From Pontiellaceae bacterium (GTDB lineage: Bacteria > Verrucomicrobiota > Kiritimatiellia > Kiritimatiellales > Pontiellaceae): DNA of 12,147 bases. Of this stretch, positions 4,869-10,314 are shown one piece after another; the first letter of the stretch is position 1; every line of letters starts with the position of its first letter. Location of the stretch: positions 1 to 12,147 of the forward strand of contig JAFGWS010000130.1 in NCBI GenBank assembly GCA_016937035.1. The letters are read 5' to 3'. The position numbers and the translations under genes are program-made. Under the pieces are notes generated by a model. It did no database searches. It was not told the DNA's origin and saw only the letters and a list, made by a program, of their open reading frames with translations.

Positions 4869-6187
4869 AACGCACCGACCAGATCGCCCAAGCGTGGGAC
4901 AACCTCGTCAAGACGAAGCTGCGGACCTTCCTGACCACGTCCGGCGTCATGATTGGCACCGGCTCGCTGATTTGTATGATGGCATTCGGCCAAGGCGCGC
5001 AGCACAACATTAAGCAGCAGTTCGACGACCTGGGCTTGTTTAACTATATTGTTGTCTCGCACGAACGCGAGACCAGCGACCCCGCCGCGCCCGAAGCGGC
5101 TGCCCCGCCGCTCGACGAGGCGCTTATAGAATCCCTATGTAAATTGCCGCACGTGGAGGGCGCCTACCCCGAGCTGCGCTTCCCGGCCATGGTCCGGATT
5201 GGCGAGATCGAGCAGTTCACGCTCGTCCAGGTTCTACCCGCCCAATCCCCCTCATTCAGCGCTGTTCCGATTATTGCAGGCGAAACCCTGAGCGCCGAAG
5301 ACCCCCAGGGCGCCGTTGTCAGCATGGGATTCCTTCGTCAACGGAAACACGCTCCACCGGCAAGCCATCTCGGCGCATCGGTGGAAATACGGACTCTGAC
5401 GCTCGACTTCAGCCTCGAAAGCCTCATGAAAATGGTCTTCTCGCAAAGGCGCGGCCTACCCATTGGACAGAAAGACTATGCATTCCATGTTCGCGGGGTG
5501 TCGTCCCGGGCCGGGATGGGCGGCTCCATCCCGATCCGCAGCGAGGTGATCATCGGTATGCACGCGGCGGCGGCCATGGACAAGCTGGAGATCAACAGCC
5601 TGGTCGACTTTTTCAACTCCGACACCGCTCCCGGAACCTACAACAGCATCACTGTCCAGGTCGACTCGCCGACCCACGTGGACGCCGTCCGGGACATCTT
5701 GAAGCAACAAGGATTCCAAACCTTCGCCATGCTGGACCAGATGGAAGAGATGAAACAAGGGTTCATCATCATGGACCTGTTCCTGTTGGCGATCGGGATG
5801 ATCGGAACGCTCGTCTCCTCCCTCGGTATCGTCAACACGATGGTCATGACCGTCATGGAGCGCTACCGGGAAATCGGCGTCATGAAGGCCGTCGGCGCAC
5901 CTGACCGCGACATCCGCGCGATATTTATCGTGGAGTCGGGATTGATCGGGCTGATCGGCGGTTTGATGGGCCTGCTGCTCGCATGGGTTGCCAGCCTCGT
6001 GATCAACTTAATCGTCAACGCGGTGGGCGTACGCCAAGGCATGTCCCCGATGGCCTACTTCACGTTTCCCCTCTGGCTCTGCATAAGCGGCGTTGGACTG
6101 GCCATCTTCGTCAGCATCATTGCCGGACTCGCCCCCGCCCAGCGGGCGGCCAGCGTAGATCCCGTCTCCGCCCTGCGGCACGACTGA
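4865..6187 (+). CDS. MacB/FtsX-type ABC transporter permease
   Basis: This inner-membrane permease has 440 residues. One membrane segment lies near residues 20-45 after the typical AWDNLVKTKLRTFLTTSGV motif. A large periplasmic (MacB_PCD-like) domain follows to about residue 297. Three C-terminal segments lie at about 299-325, 355-380 and 400-425, with the FtsX motif ERYREIGVMKAVGA near 331-344 between the first two. It ends in the usual AQRAASVDPVSALR tail. The start is TTG at 4865, overlapping the TGA of the ATPase gene by four bases (TTGA), with GGGAGG eight bases upstream, so the two are translationally coupled. One permease gene implies a homodimer, as in MacB. No HlyD-type adaptor or outer-membrane channel lies in the window. 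A 41-bp piece of the FtsX motif has a near copy at 8825-8865. Confidence 0.92.
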   Translation: MKRTDQIAQAWDNLVKTKLRTFLTTSGVMIGTGSLICMMAFGQGAQHNIKQQFDDLGLFNYIVVSHERETSDPAAPEAAAPPLDEALIESLCKLPHVEGAYPELRFPAMVRIGEIEQFTLVQVLPAQSPSFSAVPIIAGETLSAEDPQGAVVSMGFLRQRKHAPPASHLGASVEIRTLTLDFSLESLMKMVFSQRRGLPIGQKDYAFHVRGVSSRAGMGGSIPIRSEVIIGMHAAAAMDKLEINSLVDFFNSDTAPGTYNSITVQVDSPTHVDAVRDILKQQGFQTFAMLDQMEEMKQGFIIMDLFLLAIGMIGTLVSSLGIVNTMVMTVMERYREIGVMKAVGAPDRDIRAIFIVESGLIGLIGGLMGLLLAWVASLVINLIVNAVGVRQGMSPMAYFTFPLWLCISGVGLAIFVSIIAGLAPAQRAASVDPVSALRHD

Positions 6188-6308
6188 TCCGCTTCGGCCC
6201 GCCGTCCGCGCTATCCTGTGCTTCTCGTGGCCATCCGGGGATCATCCCGCAACTGGACCTTGAAACGGTCGGGAAAAATTTGATTTGGATCGCTGTTTCC
6301 TGCGCAAA

Positions 6309-6743
6309 TTATGTCTCCGACGGACCGGAACCTCCAATGGGTGACCCCTTTTTTCCTTTTTTCGGCAGGCCCCTTTTCCACATCAAGAAAAACAAGATCA
6401 CTGAGAGGATAAAACCTGCCACGGCGATATCGAAATACCAATGCAGATATCGAGAGGACGAACCGGCGATTTCGATGATCCCACGCAGCGCCATTCCGAC
6501 GACCAACACCGCGACGCTGGTGTTGAGCGTATTGACAAAGACGCGATAGAGTCGGCGGCGGCGTACGCCGGGAATTTGATGCAGCAGGAAGTAGAAAACG
6601 GCTCCGATCAGCAAGACCAAATACATGTTCGCCATGAAGTCGGATCTCACTCCATGGGAGAAGAAGGAGTAGACGAAATTGAAGATCCAGGCAAAGAGAC
6701 TTAAGAATAGATACGTATGGGTGGTTCGAGTCGGTTTTTGCAT
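6309..6743 (-). CDS. Small four-TM membrane protein of unknown function
   Basis: The 144-residue product has four hydrophobic segments, at about 10-30, 37-56, 70-93 and 101-122. They are separated by a charged GVRRRRLYR loop (59-67) and followed by a basic tail (KRGLPKKGKKG). I recognise no catalytic motif or family. It is the last gene of a three-gene cassette: its ATG comes one base after the TAA of the phosphodiester glycosidase gene, with GGGGAAG as ribosome site overlapping that stop. The context suggests a membrane partner or accessory factor for glycan modification, an inference from position only. No clear terminator follows; the gene converges on the permease with a 121-base gap. Confidence 0.8.
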   Translation of the reverse strand: MQKPTRTTHTYLFLSLFAWIFNFVYSFFSHGVRSDFMANMYLVLLIGAVFYFLLHQIPGVRRRRLYRVFVNTLNTSVAVLVVGMALRGIIEIAGSSSRYLHWYFDIAVAGFILSVILFFLMWKRGLPKKGKKGSPIGGSGPSET

Positions 6744-6744
6744 C

Positions 6745-7701
6745 TTACTTCCCCGCTATATAGACGATATCGCTGACTTGGCGCTCCCCGAACGATCTTC
6801 CGTCGGTCGGACGATTGATGACTTTGCCATTGTAGTACATCGTCGCGGAGCCGCCCCCATCCAAATTGTACGCGTTGATCGCCCCATGGTCGGCCATCAC
6901 TTGCGCCAATTGGGGAAGGGTCATCCCTTCGCTGGAACCGGTGCGTCCGTCGACGACAACGAAGATGTAATGGAGCGGTCCGACTTGACCGATGGCGGCG
7001 CGTGGATTGGCTTGCGCGGCCACCCAGGATTGGCTGGTGGTATCGTTGGAAATCTCACCGTTTGAAACCAAAACCGGGCCAAACGAGAAACTCTGCGTCA
7101 CACCGTCTTCAATCAACGTCGCACCGGCCGTTTCGCCTTCCGCCACGTAGGTGAAGTCTCCGTTTTTATCGATGACCAGCGTCGTGTTATAGGAAGAATT
7201 GTTACGCGATCTGCCACGATAGAAGAAGCCGTTACGAATGCTGCGCGGATTGTCGCGATAGAGAACGCCGTTACGAATGATCAAACCCCTATCACGGAAT
7301 CCATAGAAATCACCGTTGATCGCCAAGACCGCATTGTTGTTTTTGGCGATCGTCGAGGTATATTGAACGATGTTGCGACCGAAGGTATTCTTCGCGAAAG
7401 CGGTTTTCAGATAGTCGGGGTTGCTGAGTTGGATATCCGCCACATAATAGGTTGCCCCGTACTTCTCGTGGGTGCTTATTTTGACGGAGTTCTCAATGGT
7501 GGTTTGCGATTCGGTGTAGGAATCAGCATTCCTATCGACAATCGTATCGATTGGAGTCGTTTCGGAAACGGTCTGAATCGGGGCGACTTCGACCAAGGCC
7601 CGCGGAATCAAAAAGGCGTCCAAAAGGACGTAGGCCGAGGTGGCTACAAGAATCAATGCTGAAAATATCGCCCAAAGATAGGGGAACCGGTTTTGTTTCA
7701 T
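6745..7701 (-). CDS. Membrane-anchored phosphodiester glycosidase (NAGPA/DUF2233 family)
   Basis: This family includes the enzyme that removes GlcNAc from GlcNAc-1-phosphodiesters (mammalian NAGPA). Bacterial members are thought to act on surface polymers with sugar-phosphate links. The 318-residue protein has an N-terminal signal anchor (about 9-33), a polar linker, and the catalytic domain from about 75. Hallmark motifs are AINGDFYGF (127-135), FGPVLVSNG (207-215), NPRAAIGQ (232-239), VVDGR (249-253) and NAYNLDGGGSATM (276-288). The ATG at 7701 is preferred over the in-frame ATG at 7713. It has GAGGAA at a good spacing and starts two bases after the glycosyltransferase stop, whereas the upstream ATG would overlap that gene by 11 bases. 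The catalytic domain probably faces outward. The sequence resembles Firmicutes proteins, which suggests transfer. Confidence 0.9.
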   Translation of the reverse strand: MKQNRFPYLWAIFSALILVATSAYVLLDAFLIPRALVEVAPIQTVSETTPIDTIVDRNADSYTESQTTIENSVKISTHEKYGATYYVADIQLSNPDYLKTAFAKNTFGRNIVQYTSTIAKNNNAVLAINGDFYGFRDRGLIIRNGVLYRDNPRSIRNGFFYRGRSRNNSSYNTTLVIDKNGDFTYVAEGETAGATLIEDGVTQSFSFGPVLVSNGEISNDTTSQSWVAAQANPRAAIGQVGPLHYIFVVVDGRTGSSEGMTLPQLAQVMADHGAINAYNLDGGGSATMYYNGKVINRPTDGRSFGERQVSDIVYIAGK

Positions 7702-7702
7702 G

Positions 7703-8743
7703 CTATTCCTCATGTTTGAAAATCAAATGGCGTTGGATCTGGTAACTCAATATAAACAAGATCAAATCCACTCCAATTTTAATGACCGGGGCATTCAATG
7801 CAGACATTTGGGCAAAGTATTTCACCAAATAAGCGCTTGCCAACATTTGAAAGCCGGCAAGGAGATAGTATTTGATGCCCTGAGACTTCCATCCGGCATG
7901 GTTTTTGAAGACGAGTTTCTTGTTTATGGCGAAATTAAAATTCATCGAAACCAATCGAGCAACGACCGTCGCGACCCAGATCGGTTCGGAGAGTTTTGCA
8001 AAGACGAACAGTCCGACGGTGAACAAGACCCAATCCAGCAGCGCCGAGGCGATCGAAGCGAATGCGAATGCGAAAATCTGTTGATAGATCCGTATCGAAT
8101 CGGTGAACGGATCAAAGTGCGAGAAGGCGTTATTATCGGGATAGACGGTTTCGATCGCAACTTCTTCGATCTTGATTTTATACCGCTTACAGTAAAGCAA
8201 CATGTTCATTTCATATTCAAATCGTTCGCCCGGTACTTCCATCAGTTTTTCCATCGACTTCCGCGAGAATGCCCGCAGTCCGGTTTGGGTATCCGTCAGT
8301 TTTTGTCCGATCAACAGGGAAGTGATGAAACGCGTGATCTTGTTTCCAAGCCTGCTTTTCAGCGGAACATGCTTTAAATCAAAGTCCCTTGAACCAAGCA
8401 CTAAATGATCCGGCCGGGTTTGAAGGACATCGATGACTTTCAGAATGTCGGAAGGCGTGTGCTGGCCATCCGCGTCGACCGTGATGCATCCATCGATATC
8501 GCGTTGCGATAAGCAATGTTTCATTCCGGTTTTCAGGGCGCGACCTTTCCCCTGATTGATGTTATGTTTCAGAATGGTTACCCGATCTAAAGTTGAAAGC
8601 AGTTCAAAGACAGATCGGCAGGATCCATCGCTTCCATCATCGACCACGATGATCGGATAGGCGCATTCCATAAGTAAAGTCTCCACGACGGAGATCAGTT
8701 TTTGATCAGGCTGATAGGCGGGAATTAAAATTGCGATGTTCAT
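7703..8743 (-). CDS. GT2 glycosyltransferase fused to GtrA-like membrane domain
   Basis: The 346-residue product is bifunctional. Residues 1-210 are a GT-A glycosyltransferase of the dolichol-phosphate-mannose-synthase type: ILIPAY (5-10), VVDDGSDGS (33-41), NQGKGRALKTG (63-73), the DxD in VDADGQH (89-95) and TDTQTGLRAF (150-159). Residues about 222-344 form a GtrA domain of four membrane segments with the typical SMNFNFAINKKLVFK stretch (266-280). Such fusions usually move a sugar onto polyprenyl phosphate and help flip it. The ATG at 8743 begins the conserved domain, with AGGA eight bases before it; ATGs at 8767 and 8776 are possible but less likely. It is the first gene of the cassette and is A/T-rich (22 G/C of 60 at 7741-7800), unlike the ABC genes. 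Confidence 0.93.
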   Translation of the reverse strand: MNIAILIPAYQPDQKLISVVETLLMECAYPIIVVDDGSDGSCRSVFELLSTLDRVTILKHNINQGKGRALKTGMKHCLSQRDIDGCITVDADGQHTPSDILKVIDVLQTRPDHLVLGSRDFDLKHVPLKSRLGNKITRFITSLLIGQKLTDTQTGLRAFSRKSMEKLMEVPGERFEYEMNMLLYCKRYKIKIEEVAIETVYPDNNAFSHFDPFTDSIRIYQQIFAFAFASIASALLDWVLFTVGLFVFAKLSEPIWVATVVARLVSMNFNFAINKKLVFKNHAGWKSQGIKYYLLAGFQMLASAYLVKYFAQMSALNAPVIKIGVDLILFILSYQIQRHLIFKHEE

Positions 8744-8824
8744 AGCGGAGTTCCTGGACCTAAACATAACGCCCATACTCCTGATTTATGGCAACGATTC
8801 CGCACGGCTCGATAAGCAGAAGCC

Positions 8825-8865
8825 GAAATCGGCATCATGAAGGCCGTCGGCGCGCCCGACCGCGA
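8825..8865 (+). pseudogene. FtsX-permease fragment (41 bp)
   Basis: This segment matches 5870-5910 of the permease gene at 38 of 41 positions, with all three differences at third codon positions. It encodes the conserved EIGIMKAVGAPDR motif that sits after the first C-terminal membrane segment in FtsX-type permeases. Nothing before or after it is permease-like. An in-frame TAA lies just upstream (8813-8815), and the frame continues directly into the DUF2726 relic. It is a leftover from a second permease gene or a small duplication. Confidence 0.7.
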
Positions 8866-8866
8866 T

Positions 8867-9342
8867 TTGTACGAGAAGGAGGACGCACTCTTCTCTCCCG
8901 CAGAGCGCTTCTTCCTCGCGGTGTGCTTGAACAATCCATAGGGCAAAGTTACCGTCTCTTCGGCAAGGTCCGACTTGACGACGTTATCCGCGTCAAGCGC
9001 GGTATGTCCCGCGCGGCGTGGCAATCAGCCTTCAATCGGATTCAGAGCAAGCATCTCGACTTTGTCGCCTGTGATCCGAACGATCTGACTGTTCAGTTCG
9101 TTGTCGAACTCGACGAAAAGAGCCACGCCAAAGCAAAGCGACAGACCCGGGACGATTTTGTTGATCATGCACTCGCAGCAACGGGAGTCGCGCTTTTCCG
9201 TTTTCCGGCGAAGCGGACCTACTCGGTGCAGGACATCCAGAGCCAGATCTTCCAGCAAGATGAAGAATCAGATCAGTCGATGAATCTTAAAATACGCTGT
9301 GTTTCTGTGGGCCAAGGTCTCCGGCCAGACAGTAATGCCTGA
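8867..9342 (+). pseudogene. Frameshifted DUF2726-domain gene
   Basis: DUF2726 is a small domain of the restriction-endonuclease-like fold whose role is uncertain. Its start is readable from 8867 (LYEKEDALFSPAERFFLAV). The rest is readable one frame over from 8926: LEQSIGQSYRLFGKVRLDD, then the domain's hallmark SAFNRIQSKHLDFVACDP and VVELDEKSHAKAKRQTRDD, ending near RTYSVQDIQSQIFQ at about 9258. The two parts are separated by two extra bases (TG, 8924-8925) inside a GTGTG run, as slippage would produce. In the first frame translation stops at 8939-8941. No normal start is present, because the reading frame is joined upstream to an FtsX fragment. The 28 codons after the domain overlap a minus-strand ORF and are probably run-on. 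It reads as a dead transferred gene. Confidence 0.8.
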
Positions 9343-9402
9343 AACCAGTAAACCGAATACGATGAAACAAATCATCACCCATGCTGGTTTCAGTTCTTTC
9401 AT
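9268..9402 (-). CDS. 44-residue single-TM protein coupled to prmA, possibly truncated
   Basis: The ATG at 9402 overlaps the prmA stop as ATGA, the usual sign of translational coupling. The peptide begins MKELKPAW, has one hydrophobic segment at about 8-26 (VMICFIVFGLLVSGITVW), then PETLAHRNTAYFKIHRLI and a TGA at 9268-9270. The N-terminus looks like the start of a normal membrane protein. The C-terminal 25 codons overlap the run-on end of the DUF2726 relic, so the original gene may have been cut when that DNA arrived. I do not recognise the family. The overlap supports real translation, but its present function is uncertain. Confidence 0.5.
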   Translation of the reverse strand: MKELKPAWVMICFIVFGLLVSGITVWPETLAHRNTAYFKIHRLI

Positions 9403-10277
9403 GTTATATACGGCCTCGGCAGATCGAGCACGAGGCCGCACCATTGGCCGTCGCCGTCACGTGAGATTTCGCGGCAGCCGAGCTGGATAAAGGTGTCGGC
9501 CACGGCGTCGGCCTCAATCTCGCGGATGCCGCTGAGCAGGATGCGTTTCTTGGCGGATCGTATGATGAGCGGTGCGGCATCCAGTAGGACGGAGGTGAGA
9601 ATGTTGGCGCAGACCAGATCGGCGGGTTCGGTATACCAGCCGGGTTCCAATACGTCGGCTTGGAAAAATCGGATGCGTCCGTCAACGCCGTTGCGCGCCG
9701 CATTTTCTGTGCATTGGTCGATACATACAGGGTCAAAGTCAAAGGCGATCACTTCGGGAATGCCGAGCTTGACAGCCGCGATCGAGAGGATTCCGCTGCC
9801 GGTGCCGGCGTCGATCATCGACTTTGGCTGAAGTTCCCCCACGGCTTTTCCCAGCGCTTCGAGGCAAAACTTGGTGGTAAAATGTCCGCCGGTGCCGAAG
9901 CTCAGGCCGGGATTGATTACAATGTTGATCTTGTCGTCCGTCGGGACGGGTTCCCACTCGGGAACGATGCGCAGGTTCTGCCCGAGTTCGGTGATCTTAA
10001 AGTGGTGCTGCCAAAAGGTGGTCCAGTCCTGCTCCTGATATTCCTTGGCTTCGGCAGAGAGAATGTTGAACTCTGACGGAAGTGCCTTTTGAGCCAGTTG
10101 TGCCTCGAGGAGCGAGTCAAAATAGATCTCAATCTGCACTTCTTCGGCAAACGGTTTCGACAGCTCAATCGGCTCCTTCTCCAGCGCTTCGCGCACCCAT
10201 TCAGAAACGCGCTCCACCTCATCGAACGGAACCCGCAGATTAAGCTGTCCACCGCAGTTTTTGTTTTCTGTTGTCAT
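9399..10277 (-). CDS. prmA: Ribosomal protein L11 methyltransferase
   Basis: PrmA trimethylates lysines and the N-terminus of ribosomal protein L11 using S-adenosylmethionine in the cytoplasm. The 292 residues match the family. Residues 1-75 correspond to the L11-recognition domain. QDWTTFWQHHF (83-93) and RIVPEWEP (103-110) form the linker. PGLSFGTGGHFTT (123-135) corresponds to the canonical PGxAFGTGxHxTT. IDAGTGSGILSIAA (155-168) is the SAM-binding loop, FDFDP (179-183) ends the second strand, and ANIL (224-227) stands for the catalytic-region NIL motif. It lies 37 bases after the radical SAM gene on the same strand, with an 8-bp palindrome in the gap and no clear ribosome site. Its stop overlaps a small membrane ORF. 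Co-transcription with the radical SAM gene is likely. Confidence 0.95.
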   Translation of the reverse strand: MTTENKNCGGQLNLRVPFDEVERVSEWVREALEKEPIELSKPFAEEVQIEIYFDSLLEAQLAQKALPSEFNILSAEAKEYQEQDWTTFWQHHFKITELGQNLRIVPEWEPVPTDDKINIVINPGLSFGTGGHFTTKFCLEALGKAVGELQPKSMIDAGTGSGILSIAAVKLGIPEVIAFDFDPVCIDQCTENAARNGVDGRIRFFQADVLEPGWYTEPADLVCANILTSVLLDAAPLIIRSAKKRILLSGIREIEADAVADTFIQLGCREISRDGDGQWCGLVLDLPRPYIT

Positions 10278-10290
10278 GGTGTCGTTCTAA

Positions 10291-10309
10291 ACGAGGCCGG
10301 GGGCCTCGT
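10291..10309. repeat. Palindrome in the radical SAM-prmA spacer
   Basis: ACGAGGCC (10291-10298) and GGCCTCGT (10302-10309) form a perfect 8-bp stem with a GGG loop. On the minus strand the following bases (TTTAGAACG) give only three T residues, so it is a poor terminator. It fits the set of interspersed palindromes in this window and could modulate prmA expression or protect the upstream mRNA end. Confidence 0.6.
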
Positions 10310-10314
10310 CTACA

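Noticed and set aside
5983..6549. 188-codon plus-strand open frame across the permease end and the spacer
   Set aside because: It crosses the C-terminus of the permease in another frame and runs antisense to the four-TM gene; composition is not protein-like.
7700..8377. 225-codon plus-strand open frame
   Set aside because: It is antisense to the GT2-GtrA gene, whose motifs and ribosome site are clear; its translation shows no recognisable domain.
8788..8925. ATG at 8788 as a true start for an intact DUF2726 protein
   Set aside because: The first 46 codons in that frame read through the FtsX fragment and DUF2726 N-terminus in the wrong frame (Arg-rich nonsense), so the gene is frameshifted rather than intact.
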